From JAZKAR01 sp040389065 (GTDB lineage Bacteria; Pseudomonadota; Gammaproteobacteria; Burkholderiales; Casimicrobiaceae), in contig JAZKAR010000023.1 of the NCBI GenBank assembly GCA_040389065.1, forward strand, positions 62,001-126,000: a stretch of DNA of 64,000 bases, read 5' to 3'. Both the position numbers and the translations under genes were made by a program. Position 1 is the first letter of the stretch. The number at the start of each line of letters is the position of its first letter. This document shows positions 1 to 9,338 of this stretch, in pieces. Below the pieces are notes generated by a model. It worked only from the letters and a program-made list of their open reading frames with translations, was not told where the DNA came from and made no database searches.

Positions 1-26
1 AATAAAATATTTAACATTAAAATTCC

Positions 27-539
27 TCATGCATTTTTGGTAGCATCACCTTCAAATCGATTAATCATGTCTGTTACAAAGCGTTCTGAAAAGCCTGCAA
101 TAAAACACCAGAAAATTAATTTTGCATATTCTTTATAATTTTCACCGTGTTGATTGAAAAGTGATGCAAATCCTGCTGAAGCACTATCATGCCCATCAGA
201 AATAAATTTTGGAAAAAGCTCGCCTGCTAATAAATCTGAGAGAAAAAGTATATACAGTAACAAGGCCATCAATCCGCCTACGAGAGGCGAAAGTGAAGTA
301 TATATCCATGAGTCAGCAATTAAACGTAAATCATAGATAGGTAAATCTTTTAATCTTCGTTGTAAGCCAATAAACCCCCCCATAAAACCTGCAGCAATGA
401 CAATAATTGGTACTGTATATGACGATGAAATATTACCTGATATAGCTGCGACAACAAGCGATAACTGTAAAATAAGAGAAAGAAATAAACGCCTAGCCAC
501 TTTTACAAGTAACTCCCCTCGCTCAGCATTAAGCGTCAT
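27..539 (-). CDS. Small integral membrane protein, unknown function
   Basis: I do not recognise a named family. The 170-residue product has about four hydrophobic stretches (near residues 16-37, 42-58, 80-105 and 138-152). The last contains an IAGFSERFV motif, which I recall from uncharacterised bacterial inner-membrane proteins, where it ends in a similar F-[ST]-E-R-F pattern. The start is supported by an AAGGAAG ribosome-binding site about 8 nt before the ATG. It stands alone, divergent from mfd. Inner-membrane location is inferred from hydrophobicity only. Confidence 0.75.
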   Translation of the reverse strand: MTLNAERGELLVKVARRLFLSLILQLSLVVAAISGNISSSYTVPIIVIAAGFMGGFIGLQRRLKDLPIYDLRLIADSWIYTSLSPLVGGLMALLLYILFLSDLLAGELFPKFISDGHDSASAGFASLFNQHGENYKEYAKLIFWCFIAGFSERFVTDMINRFEGDATKNA

Positions 540-900
540 ATATTTCTTCCTTTAAAAAAGGCTAGCAGATTATAGTTTAAATGTTTGACTTATATAATTT
601 AAAATCACCACTTAACAAATAGACAAATACAAAATAAATAAAAATTAGAATAGATACTATCCCTAGCATTTTTTCATTACAAGATTATTTAATCATTTAC
701 ATAAAGAATGTTTCTAAAAACCCACAATAAGCCATACAGGTAGATGTAAAATAGGCTAAGAATTTATGTAAAAAGCTTTCCTGCAGCAACCTTGTGTCGT
801 ATTGCCATAGTTTTGGGTACTGCTTAAGCTTGCTAAGAGAGTTTTATATAAAGCCTACGTATATTTTTGCAACGTTTATTTTTTCTACGCTCTGAGCCTT
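540..900. other. Divergent intergenic region before mfd
   Basis: About 360 bp of AT-rich DNA between the membrane protein gene and mfd. It must hold both promoters, but I cannot place convincing -35/-10 pairs. No ORF or strong hairpin is seen. Confidence 0.4.
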
Positions 901-3900
901 ATGACATCGCATCAATTTGATTTATTTAAAAGCTTACGCCCTGGTCAACATCGTCGTTTGGGAGGCCATATTGGTTCAAGCGACAGTTATTGGGTGGCTG
1001 AAGCCATTAAGGCAGGATGCGTAGCTAAACCCTGCGTTGTTATCGCCTCTGATCCTACTCATGCTTTGCGCTGGGAAGATGAGTTACGAGGCCTGCTGCC
1101 TGATCATAATATTCATTTTTTTCCTGATTGGGAAACCTTACCTTATGATCGCTTTTCGCCTCATCCTGATTTAATTTCTCAGCGTCTTGCAACGCTTAAC
1201 GCACTCTTACAGCAACGCGTTGATATAATTATTACTACTATCAATACAGCCTTATATCGTTTATCACCTACTAGTTTTGTCATTGGCTCAGCGTTCCAAA
1301 TGGCAGTCAAAGATCGTATCAATATTGAAAATCTTCGAGAACAACTGGTTCATGCGCATTACCAAAGTGTTCAACAAGTATTAGCGCCAGGCGAGTTTGC
1401 ATTACGTGGTGCCATTTTTGATGTTTTTCCTATGGGCAGCACGCTTCCATTTAGGGTAGAGCTATTTGATGATGAGGTAGAATCTATTCGTACCTTTGAT
1501 GTTGATACACAACGCACTATTTATCCTGTTACTCATATTGATCTTCTCCCTGCTAAAGAATTCCCACTTAATGAAAAAGGACGCAGCCAGTTTAGGCAGC
1601 GCTTTCGAGATACGTTTGAAGGAGACCCCTCGCGTACTCAGCTTTATAAAGATATTTCTGCTGGTTTAACTCCTGGTGGAATTGAATATTATTTACCGTT
1701 ATTTTTTGAGGAGGCTCCGGCTACGCTATTCGATTACTTACCAGAAGGCACACCGCTTATCCTACACGGCGCAGCTGAAGATGCCACGCGTGACTTTTGG
1801 AAAGAAACATCGAGCCGCTATAAATTATTATCAGGTGAAAAAGATTTCCCTCTATTGCCTCCAGACACTCTTTTTCTTAGCCATGATGAATTATTTAGTG
1901 CGATGAAACGCTGTATTCGCATCGATTTAGCCAGCCCTTTTACCATTGAAACGCAATTAACAACATTTGCACCGTTACCGGATGTGAGCATTCATCACGC
2001 TAAAGATGATCCCATTGATAACCTCAAACGGTTGTTGCAAAAAAAAGAGTATCACGTAGTGGTGTGTGCTGAGTCAGCAGGCCGTAAAGAAACGCTTAGC
2101 GATCTCTTCATGCATCATGGGCTTACGGTTAGCCAAGACAATAGCCTTGCCCAAATAGGGCTAACCGTTAAAGCATCGCCTCTTCATCATGGATTCATTG
2201 ATACGGTAGCAAAAGTTGCCTGGATTACAGAAAGCGATCTTTCGCCACGCACGGCTGCCACGCAACCGAGGCGGCGTGAAAAACGCTCTCAATCAAATAC
2301 CGATCTGCGTTTAAGAAATTTAGCCGAGCTACGCCCTGGCGAAGCCGTTGTACATGAACAGCATGGAATTGGGCGGTATTGCGGCTTAATTCTTTTAGAC
2401 TTAGGAGAGGGGCAAACTGAATTTCTCCATCTCGAATATGCTAATAAAGCCACTCTATATGTTCCTGTTGATAGCCTTCATGTGATTAACCGCTATAGCG
2501 GAATGGATTCTGATCACGCGCCTCTCCATACCTTAGGAAGCGGTCAATGGGAAAAAGCCAAAACAGCAGCTGCGAAAAAAATACGCGATACGGCAGCAGA
2601 ACTTCTTGCACTCTACGCGCAACGGGCGCTACGACGTGGGCATGCATGCACGCTAAATGCCGATGACTATACGTTGTTTTGCGAAAGCTTTGGTTTTGAA
2701 ACCACACCAGACCAACAAGCCGCTATTGATGCAGTGGTAAAAGATATGACAAGCAATAAGCCAATGGATCGCTTAATTTGCGGAGATGTAGGGTTTGGCA
2801 AAACTGAAGTCGCTTTACGCGCAGCCTTTGTAGCATTGATGGATGGTAAACAAGTCGCGGTATTAGTGCCGACCACTCTGCTTGCCGAGCAACATTCTCA
2901 AACATTTCACGATCGTTTTGCAGAATACCCTGTTCGCATTAGTGAACTTTCACGGTTTCGTTCTAAAAAAGAAATAGATACTGCATTAAAAGGTTTGCAA
3001 TCGGGTGATGTTGATTTAGTGATCGGTACTCATAAATTAATTCAAAACGATGTACACTTTAAAAACCTTGGGCTTGTCATTATTGATGAGGAACATCGCT
3101 TTGGGGTGCGCCAAAAAGAACAGCTTAAAAAGCTACGTGCAGAAGTAGATGTATTGGCCTTAACAGCCACACCTATTCCGCGCACTCTTTCGATGGCGAT
3201 GGATGGATTGCGTGATTTCTCTGTAATTGCTACCGCTCCACAAAAGCGGCTTTCAGTTAAAACATTTGTGCGGCCTATCAGTGATGGCCTCATCCGCGAA
3301 GGTGCATTACGAGAATTTAAACGTGGAGGGCAAGTTTATTTTCTTCATAATGAAATTGATACCATTGAAAATATGCGAGAAAAATTAGAAACGCTGCTCC
3401 CTGAAGCACGTATTGCTGTTGGGCATGGACAAATGAATGAACGCGATCTTGAACGGGTGATGCGAGACTTCTACCAACAGCGCTGTAATTTACTGCTGTG
3501 TTCCACTATTATTGAAACAGGCATCGATGTACCTAACGCTAATACTATTTTTATCCATCGGTCAGATAAATTAGGCTTAGCGCAATTACACCAATTAAGA
3601 GGACGCGTCGGTCGCTCTCACCACCAAGCCTATGCCTATCTTCTTACCCCACCTAGTGGTGAATCTAGCATTAGTGCATTGGCTAAAAAACGCTTAGAAG
3701 CTATTCAATTGCTAGAAGAGCTGGGTTCAGGCTTTTATCTTTCGATGCATGATCTCGAAATTCGTGGCGCGGGTGAATTCTTAGGCGACTCTCAATCGGG
3801 TGATATTCAAGAAGTCGGATTAAGTCTTTATACATCGATGCTTAACCGAGCCATTCGAGCCTTAAAAGCAGGAGAGGTAATTGACCCTACTCTGCCTGAT

Positions 3901-4344
3901 GCCTCCGCTATCGAAATTAAACTACATACCCCTACTATTTTACCGCAGGATTATTGCCCGGATGTAAACGAACGCCTGGTACTTTATAAGCGCCTAGCTG
4001 ATACAGAACATTTAGATGCACTAACTCTGATTAAAGAAGAATTGATTGACAGATTTGGCGCCTTACCTGAAGCAGCGCGTGCTTTACTTATTTCACATCG
4101 CTTACGCATAAATTGTGCAAGCTGGGGCGTTACCCGCCTCGATTTAAGTGCTGATCGAATCTATATACGCTTTGGTTCCAGCTTACCTTTTGATAGTAAA
4201 GTGCTCATCGAAACGTTACAAAAAGACCGTCGCTTTAAACTTGCAGGAGCTGATCAACTTACGTTTAGTGAAGCTATTCCCATTTTAGAAACCCGTGTAC
4301 AAACGATTGAAAAATTATTTGAAGGCTGGCTTAAACGAAAATAA
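901..4344 (+). CDS. mfd: Transcription-repair coupling factor Mfd
   Basis: Mfd is a superfamily 2 DNA translocase that pushes stalled RNA polymerase off damaged DNA and recruits UvrA. The 1147 residues match the usual family length of about 1150. In order: an N-terminal UvrB-like region, the RNA-polymerase interaction domain opening with a PGEAVVHEQHGIGRY motif near residue 480, then the helicase core. The Walker A motif GFGKT lies near residue 632, the DEEH box near 728-731, and the TRG/RecG-like motif GRVGRSHHQAYAYLL near residue 905. A C-terminal UvrA-inhibitory domain follows. The ATG lacks a strong Shine-Dalgarno sequence but fits the conserved N-terminus. It is monocistronic. Confidence 0.98.
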   Translation: MTSHQFDLFKSLRPGQHRRLGGHIGSSDSYWVAEAIKAGCVAKPCVVIASDPTHALRWEDELRGLLPDHNIHFFPDWETLPYDRFSPHPDLISQRLATLNALLQQRVDIIITTINTALYRLSPTSFVIGSAFQMAVKDRINIENLREQLVHAHYQSVQQVLAPGEFALRGAIFDVFPMGSTLPFRVELFDDEVESIRTFDVDTQRTIYPVTHIDLLPAKEFPLNEKGRSQFRQRFRDTFEGDPSRTQLYKDISAGLTPGGIEYYLPLFFEEAPATLFDYLPEGTPLILHGAAEDATRDFWKETSSRYKLLSGEKDFPLLPPDTLFLSHDELFSAMKRCIRIDLASPFTIETQLTTFAPLPDVSIHHAKDDPIDNLKRLLQKKEYHVVVCAESAGRKETLSDLFMHHGLTVSQDNSLAQIGLTVKASPLHHGFIDTVAKVAWITESDLSPRTAATQPRRREKRSQSNTDLRLRNLAELRPGEAVVHEQHGIGRYCGLILLDLGEGQTEFLHLEYANKATLYVPVDSLHVINRYSGMDSDHAPLHTLGSGQWEKAKTAAAKKIRDTAAELLALYAQRALRRGHACTLNADDYTLFCESFGFETTPDQQAAIDAVVKDMTSNKPMDRLICGDVGFGKTEVALRAAFVALMDGKQVAVLVPTTLLAEQHSQTFHDRFAEYPVRISELSRFRSKKEIDTALKGLQSGDVDLVIGTHKLIQNDVHFKNLGLVIIDEEHRFGVRQKEQLKKLRAEVDVLALTATPIPRTLSMAMDGLRDFSVIATAPQKRLSVKTFVRPISDGLIREGALREFKRGGQVYFLHNEIDTIENMREKLETLLPEARIAVGHGQMNERDLERVMRDFYQQRCNLLLCSTIIETGIDVPNANTIFIHRSDKLGLAQLHQLRGRVGRSHHQAYAYLLTPPSGESSISALAKKRLEAIQLLEELGSGFYLSMHDLEIRGAGEFLGDSQSGDIQEVGLSLYTSMLNRAIRALKAGEVIDPTLPDASAIEIKLHTPTILPQDYCPDVNERLVLYKRLADTEHLDALTLIKEELIDRFGALPEAARALLISHRLRINCASWGVTRLDLSADRIYIRFGSSLPFDSKVLIETLQKDRRFKLAGADQLTFSEAIPILETRVQTIEKLFEGWLKRK

Positions 4345-4510
4345 TGCGAGATAAAGATTAAAACAAGCATTAAAATTTATCTGTATTTTTCACTTTAGGA
4401 AAGATATACAACATAGATAAAGACAAAAATGTATTCAATATCAAATATTCATTTATTTTTATTTTTATACCATCAAAAATAAATCAAAGATTTTAGCTAT
4501 TTAATCGTTA

Positions 4511-4650
4511 TTAAGATAAGACCACATAAAGAAAGTAAGCGGCAGAAAACCGTTTTGTTACTTTAATAGTTAAGAACTCTTGAAGCTTACAAAACAAAGT
4601 ACTGTTTTATAGTGATGTTTATACGTGTTCTTTTGTGGGGTTATCTTATT
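4511..4650. repeat. Long imperfect inverted repeat (about 140 bp)
   Basis: The ends of this stretch are imperfectly complementary over about 20 nt. The left arm starts AAGATAAGACCACATAAAGAA-like at 4513; the right arm, read on the other strand, is AAGATAACCCCACAAAAGAA. The inside also contains partly complementary TTTTGTTACTTT and ACAAAACAAAGTA segments. It could be a structured RNA, a degenerate small mobile element or a transcription end structure. I saw no second copy in the window. The rest of the 443-bp gap after mfd is featureless. Confidence 0.4.
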
Positions 4651-4787
4651 AAATTCTAAATCCATCTAGATTGATAAGATACTCAAAATTCAGCGACTTA
4701 TCTTTATCCTGCTTAATCTTTAAAATTCAGGTCAAGATAAGAAAAAATCTAAGTATTTATTTTGACATTTGGTATGGGGTAAGTTGA

Positions 4788-4967
4788 ATGGACAAGAATA
4801 AACAGATTAAAGAGTATGAAGCTAAAATAAAAAGCATTAATGACCAGCTTTCAGCAAAATCAGCTCGGGATTTTGAGACTGAAGCCGCTGCAGCTAAGTG
4901 GTATAAAAATTTATGTGCGGATAGAGAAGAGCTAGAAAACCATTTAAACGCTTTAAAAAATTCTTAA
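4788..4967 (+). CDS. Small charged coiled-coil-like protein, 59 aa
   Basis: An unrecognised short gene, 59 codons ending 9 bp before the first HPP gene. The protein starts MDKNKQIKEYEAKIKSINDQ and is rich in Lys, Glu and Ala with heptad-like spacing, so a short coiled coil is likely. GGGGTAAG lies about 7-8 nt before the ATG as a weak ribosome-binding site. The tight spacing suggests it is co-transcribed with the HPP gene at 4977. Function is unknown, and the case rests on codon-like composition, sensible protein character and context. Confidence 0.55.
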   Translation: MDKNKQIKEYEAKIKSINDQLSAKSARDFETEAAAAKWYKNLCADREELENHLNALKNS

Positions 4968-4976
4968 AGTTAAATC

Positions 4977-5495
4977 ATGAGTTTTCTAAATCGTTTTAAA
5001 TCTCCAGGATTTTCGTTGCCTGAAAAATCTACCCCACAAGCAACGCCCCAACAAATTGCATTAGCCTGGTTTGGAAGCTTACTTATACTGGTAATGTTAT
5101 TTATGCTTACCAGAGCTTTCTCATTTAGTTTTATGTTAGGTTCTTTTGCAGGAACGTGTGCATATATATTTGGCTACCCAGAACTTCCTTTTTCACAACC
5201 AAGAAATATTTTGGGTGGTCATTTTATAAGCGCCCTTATTTCATTAATATTATTTTCTGCTTTAGGTACACAAGTATGGATTGTGTGTATAGCTATCAGC
5301 ACTTCTATCGCACTGATGATGTATACCGGTACTATGCATCCCCCTGCTGCAACAAACCCATTAATTATTGTATTAACGCCTACCGCATGGAGTATTTTAT
5401 TTTCTCCTATTCTCATAGGCTGTTTAATTATTATTTGTGCTGGCTACATTTATAATAACCTTGCAAACCCTAAAAGCTATCCTAAATATTGGTAA
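4977..5495 (+). CDS. HPP family membrane protein (short form)
   Basis: HPP proteins are four-helix inner-membrane proteins named for a His-Pro-Pro motif; a plant relative has been linked to nitrite transport. The 172 residues hold about four or five membrane segments. The family motif appears as TMHPPAATNP near residues 118-127, and the earlier GYPELPFSQPRNILGGH segment (near 66-82) matches the family's FAQPxxxxxGN region. It has no CBS domains, unlike the second HPP gene 0.7 kb downstream. Any substrate is unproven. Confidence 0.88.
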   Translation: MSFLNRFKSPGFSLPEKSTPQATPQQIALAWFGSLLILVMLFMLTRAFSFSFMLGSFAGTCAYIFGYPELPFSQPRNILGGHFISALISLILFSALGTQVWIVCIAISTSIALMMYTGTMHPPAATNPLIIVLTPTAWSILFSPILIGCLIIICAGYIYNNLANPKSYPKYW

Positions 5496-5900
5496 TATAT
5501 AAAATAATTTTATGAGCATTGTTGAACGTAATTCACTAATAAAATGTTTTAGTTGTATGGCTTACTGTATGGCTTAGAATATTATCCGCTATCATTCATC
5601 ATTACTATAAATAATGATTAGCTATACACCTCCCCATAAAAAAACAATAAAATAATATACAAATAGAAATCATTAATTTTTTTAATATATCATAACGAAT
5701 TTTAAATTATAGCCAAACCCTTAATTATTGATACACCGTAATGGCTTCTTTATATGCCGCTATAGGCATTCAATACGTTTCAGCATTTAGGGATTCAACT
5801 ATAAACATATGTTTTGAAATAGCAAAAAATTAACTCTTGCATATAATAATAATAAATATTAAATCAACAATTTAACATAACTTACCAACGGAAAAACCAA
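5496..5900. other. AT-rich intergenic region
   Basis: About 400 bp between the short HPP gene and the 63-aa gene. It shows short A/T tracts and a repeated TGTATGGCTTA near 5552-5576, but no ORF with a ribosome-binding site and no clear terminator. Confidence 0.3.
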
Positions 5901-6092
5901 ATGAAAGATTCAATAAGTTATTCTATAAAACAGCGCATTGCTCAAAAAATAAAAGAAGCATGTATAGAAGCGGCTTTAACAGGTTTTGAAAACGCATCTA
6001 TGAGCGGCTTGTGCCATGAAGGTGCATGTGAAGCAGCGATAAGCGCAATAAGAAATGTCGATATAGAATATATTTTAAAAACAAATGAATAA
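5901..6092 (+). CDS. Small conserved protein (often labelled acetyltransferase), 63 aa
   Basis: The 63-residue product has a conserved core AALTGFENASMSGLCHEGACE followed by AAISAIRNVDIEYIL (residues 23-58). From memory this matches a short protein common in beta- and alphaproteobacteria, often auto-labelled acetyltransferase although it is far too short for that fold. Two Cys and one His in SGLCHEGAC could bind a metal, which is inference. GGAAAA lies upstream as a weak ribosome-binding site. It sits between the two HPP genes, but an 86-bp gap separates it from the next one, so it may be its own unit. Confidence 0.72.
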   Translation: MKDSISYSIKQRIAQKIKEACIEAALTGFENASMSGLCHEGACEAAISAIRNVDIEYILKTNE

Positions 6093-6178
6093 TGATAACA
6101 AGAAAGACTATATAATTAACATGTTACGTAAATTACATTTTATGTATTAAAATTAGGCATATACAAGGTAAAAAGCGC

Positions 6179-7306
6179 ATGAATCGCATATTGTTATGGC
6201 TAAAAGATTTTATACCGACACGTAGCAATGCTGGTAAACGAGAGCAATTTTATGCATGTTTAGGTGTAGGCATTAGCTTGATGTTAACTGAATGGTTAAG
6301 CCATTTTTTTTCGCCAAACGTACACCAACCTTGGTTTATTGCTTCTATAGCCTCTTCAGCGATGCTTTTATTTGCTGTTCCATCCAGCCCTTTTGCGCAG
6401 CCATGGGCGATTGTAGGGGGCAATATCGTATCCGCTCTTGTAGGCATCGCTTGTGTACAGTGGATTGATAATACTTACCTGGCTGCCAGTACCGCAGGCG
6501 CCTTAGCAATCGCGATTATGTTTGCCTTACGCTGCATGCACCCGCCTGGAGCAGCCGTAGCGTTAACTGCTGTTGTAGGAGGCCCTACCATTCAAGCAAT
6601 GGGCTACCAGTTTGCTTGGTCTCCTGTGGGAACAAACTCTCTGCTCTTACTGTTAATCGGACTCATATTTAATAATGTATTGCACCGTAGATATCCGCAT
6701 CGTCAAAGTGAACATGTTAATTCGCATCGCACTAACGATTTGCCTTCTCTTGAGCGCCTTGGTTTTAGCCACCCTGATTTTATTCAAGCACTTGCCGAAC
6801 ATAAAGAATTACTTGATATCAATCAAGACGATTTAGAAGAGTTATTGTTAAAGGCAGAAATGCATGCCCATCGTCGTCATTTTAAAGCCCTACAGTGCAG
6901 CGATATTATGTCTAAAGATATTATTTGTATAAACACGGCCACCTCTCCCGAGGAAGCCTGGAGGCTTTTACAAAAACATACCATTGAAGCTTTACCAGTC
7001 ACTAATGAGCATAGACAATTGATAGGTATTATTACTCAATATGATCTTGCATTAACTAAATATGATAAGAGTGCAACTATACATGCTTACACGATAGAAT
7101 CTCTTATGCAAAAAAATATTATCACTGCACACCCAGAACAAGCCCTGGTGGAATTAGTGCCTTTGTTTATAAATAAAGATGTTCACCATTTGCCAGTCGT
7201 TGATGGTCAGCAAAACATCATAGGCATGGTAGCCCAATCTGATATCTTAGCCGCTTTATTTCGCGCACGTTATGAAGAGAACCCTATAGTGATCAAGAAC
7301 AACTAA
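6179..7306 (+). CDS. HPP family membrane protein with tandem CBS domains
   Basis: The protein has two parts. Residues about 20-165 form an HPP membrane domain with the motif RCMHPPGAAVAL near 119-130. Residues about 235-370 form two CBS domains, seen in DIMSKDIICINTATSPEEAW, then a second repeat beginning SLMQKNIITAHPEQAL. CBS pairs bind adenine nucleotides and usually gate the attached channel or transporter. The total of 375 residues matches the usual HPP-CBS architecture. The stop codon lies inside the left arm of a perfect 21-bp inverted repeat that is probably its terminator. Confidence 0.93.
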   Translation: MNRILLWLKDFIPTRSNAGKREQFYACLGVGISLMLTEWLSHFFSPNVHQPWFIASIASSAMLLFAVPSSPFAQPWAIVGGNIVSALVGIACVQWIDNTYLAASTAGALAIAIMFALRCMHPPGAAVALTAVVGGPTIQAMGYQFAWSPVGTNSLLLLLIGLIFNNVLHRRYPHRQSEHVNSHRTNDLPSLERLGFSHPDFIQALAEHKELLDINQDDLEELLLKAEMHAHRRHFKALQCSDIMSKDIICINTATSPEEAWRLLQKHTIEALPVTNEHRQLIGIITQYDLALTKYDKSATIHAYTIESLMQKNIITAHPEQALVELVPLFINKDVHHLPVVDGQQNIIGMVAQSDILAALFRARYEENPIVIKNN

Positions 7307-7334
7307 CTAAAGCTTAGTTGTTCTTGATCACTAT
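7286..7334 (+). terminator. Perfect 21-bp hairpin overlapping the HPP-CBS stop codon
   Basis: Arms 7286-7306 and 7314-7334 are perfectly complementary around a 7-nt loop. The left arm is formed by the last six sense codons plus the stop codon of the HPP-CBS gene. There is no downstream T-run, so it may act as an RNA-stabilising stem instead of an intrinsic terminator. Confidence 0.7.
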
Positions 7335-7370
7335 TTGCCTTAATAAAAGCTTCGCTTACATTAGATGTTT

Positions 7371-7455
7371 GTATTAACCTAATTCGGCGAGATTTGCAAA
7401 CCAGGTCAACACAAGCAGCAAGCGAACCTTGTCGAATAAAGGTTAGTGTTGATAC
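7371..7455. repeat. Imperfect inverted repeat next to MITE copy 1
   Basis: The left part GTATTAACCTAATTCGGCGA and the right part ending GGTTAGTGTTGATAC at 7455 are partly complementary (about 12 of 16 in the inner arm, plus a shared outer GTAT-AAC-TAACC pattern). It ends 11 bp before the first dispersed palindromic element. No other copy was recognised. Confidence 0.35.
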
Positions 7456-7466
7456 TTCGTATAGGG

Positions 7467-7586
7467 TTAGAAGTTACGTAGTTGGGTTCTCTCAGTGTTA
7501 TAGCAACTTGTCGTACTGTGTGTACTTTCTGCGTTGCTATGCGGAGCATCCTATGCCTTGATAGCACCCAACTGCGTAACTTCTAA
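7467..7586 (-). mobile_element. Dispersed palindromic element, copy 1 (MITE-like)
   Basis: A 120-bp element with 21-bp terminal inverted repeats that differ at one position (left at 7467-7487, right at 7566-7586). The consensus end is TTAGAAGTTACGCAGTTGGG. Read on the minus strand, its interior (GCATAGCAACGCAG, then AGTACACACAGTACGACAAG, then TATAACAC) aligns with copies at 10678 and 59003. It has no coding capacity, so it is either a MITE mobilised in trans or a large REP-like palindrome. Confidence 0.8.
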
Positions 7587-7649
7587 GGTTGAAAACTTTA
7601 TTTAAAACCCCTAGTATAAGTGCCTTCCTTACACTAGAAGGCACTTATA

Positions 7650-8219
7650 ATGTCTGGCGGCTTTCATGTACACGGTCCTCATGACCATCAAGTTGAACAC
7701 GCAGCTCATGGCGGCGATGACTATGCTGGCAAAATTGCGGTAATGACCGCTATCCTTTCTTCAATTGGGGCCTTTGTAAGCTACCAGGGCGGTGCCTCTC
7801 AAAACAATGCCATGCTGTATAAAAATGAAGCCTCGATTAAACAAACAGAGGCTACTAATAAATGGAACCACTATCAGGCAAAAAGCAGTAAGCAAAATAT
7901 AGCTGAACTTGCTAAAGACTTAACCCCACCTGAAAAGCATGCAGCCTACCAGGTTGATATTGAGCGCTACCAAAAAGAAAAAGCTGACTTAAAAAAAGAA
8001 GCGGAAAGCTTTCAAAAACAATCCGAAGATGCAGAAAAAGCCAGTGATCATGCAATGCATCTGCATCATCGTTGGGCGCAAGCAATGACAGCAATTCAAA
8101 TTGCCATTTCGCTTTCAGCCATTACGCTGCTAACACGCCGAAAATGGTTAGAATATATGACTGTGCTAATTGCTGCTGTTGGTATAGTTTTATCAGCGCT
8201 TGCTATGATGTTTAAATAA
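7650..8219 (+). CDS. DUF4337-family membrane protein
   Basis: The 189-residue protein begins with a His-rich cytoplasmic-looking tail (HVHGPHDHQVEHAAHG). A first membrane segment follows near residues 28-46, then a long charged helical stretch (about 55-140, rich in Lys, Glu and Ala), then two C-terminal membrane segments near 147-163 and 168-188. This layout matches DUF4337 (Pfam PF14235) from memory. Function is unknown. The His-rich tail could bind metal, which is inference. It has its own terminator at 8326. Confidence 0.85.
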   Translation: MSGGFHVHGPHDHQVEHAAHGGDDYAGKIAVMTAILSSIGAFVSYQGGASQNNAMLYKNEASIKQTEATNKWNHYQAKSSKQNIAELAKDLTPPEKHAAYQVDIERYQKEKADLKKEAESFQKQSEDAEKASDHAMHLHHRWAQAMTAIQIAISLSAITLLTRRKWLEYMTVLIAAVGIVLSALAMMFK

Positions 8220-8325
8220 TAACTTTTCTAAGCTTATTCAAATATCAATACAAGTAGGCTTTGTTCTCCCCTAACCATTCAGTTGCAGCACATAGCATTT
8301 AATTAAAACTTTTTCACTTAACCAT

Positions 8326-8366
8326 AGCGGCAGCATTAATGTTATATGTTCTCCCTGCCGCTTTTT
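8326..8366 (+). terminator. Rho-independent terminator after the DUF4337 gene
   Basis: AGCGGCAG (8326-8333) pairs with CTGCCGCT (8355-8362) across a 21-nt loop and is followed by a T-rich run. It is GC-rich against an AT-rich background. Confidence 0.7.
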
Positions 8367-8399
8367 ATATTCTTTTTTAATATTAACCTTTGGTAACAC

Positions 8400-9338
8400 A
8401 TGCAGCATTTAGAAGACTTTAAAAACCGACTCATTAAATCTAATAAACACCTAAGTAAATGGGCTAATCGACATCAATTAGAAGCTTATCGACTATATGA
8501 TCGTGACATTCCCCAATTCCCTTTAGCTATTGATCGTTATGCAAATCGTCTTCATGTATCAGAATATGACACAGGTTGGCAGCAATCGGAGGAAGAGCAT
8601 ACACACTGGATAGCATCCGTTAAAACAGTCTTAGCAGAATTATTTGAGTGCCCACTCGATAGCATCGCTTATAAATTACGCCAGCGCCAAAAAGGTAACG
8701 CTCAATATGAAAAAACTGGCCTAAGCGGAAATGATTTTGTGATTGTAGAGCAAGGGCGAAAATTTTGGGTTAATCTTGATAACTATTTAGATACCGGATT
8801 ATTTCTTGACCATCGAAATACTCGAAAAGAAGTAGGCGAGGCCGCTTACGGAAAGCGTGTGCTCAATTTATATGCTTACACTGGTAGTTTTAGTGTGTAT
8901 GCTGCAACAGGCGGTGCTTTAGAAACAATTACTGTAGATATGTCAAACACTTACCTAGATTGGGCTAAGCGTAATTTTGAACTAAACAACATTGCTATTC
9001 AGCAGCATCATCTCATACGAGCAGATGTATTTAGATATTTGGATGATGCTATTTTAAATCAGGAACGTTTTGATTTAATTATTATGGATCCGCCTAGCTT
9101 TTCTAACTCAGCAAAAATGATTGAAAGCCTAGATACTCAACGTGATCATCTTAATTTAATTGAAGATTGCCTGGAACTATTACAACCAAACGGCACTCTG
9201 TATTTTTCTACCAATAAACGAGACTTTAAACTTCATGCAACCCTTGAGTCGCTTTGTAAAAATATTAGTCAACAATCGGTTCCTGAAGATTTTAGAAATA
9301 AAAAAATTCACCAATGCTTTCGCTTTAATAAACCTTAA
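8400..9338 (+). CDS. rlmK: 23S rRNA (guanine-N7)-methyltransferase RlmK-type, stand-alone
   Basis: RlmK methylates G2069 of 23S rRNA at N7. In E. coli it is the C-terminal half of the fused RlmKL protein; here the 312-residue protein is that half alone. Landmarks are LDHRNTRKEVG near residue 138, the SAM-binding NLYAYTGSFSVYAATGGA near 158-175, TVDMSNTYLDWAKRN near 179-193, the catalytic DPPSFSNS near 230-237, and the C-terminal FRNKKIHQCFRF, all matching the RlmK half and not RlmI. There is no THUMP domain, so it is not the RlmL half. Confidence 0.88.
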   Translation: MQHLEDFKNRLIKSNKHLSKWANRHQLEAYRLYDRDIPQFPLAIDRYANRLHVSEYDTGWQQSEEEHTHWIASVKTVLAELFECPLDSIAYKLRQRQKGNAQYEKTGLSGNDFVIVEQGRKFWVNLDNYLDTGLFLDHRNTRKEVGEAAYGKRVLNLYAYTGSFSVYAATGGALETITVDMSNTYLDWAKRNFELNNIAIQQHHLIRADVFRYLDDAILNQERFDLIIMDPPSFSNSAKMIESLDTQRDHLNLIEDCLELLQPNGTLYFSTNKRDFKLHATLESLCKNISQQSVPEDFRNKKIHQCFRFNKP

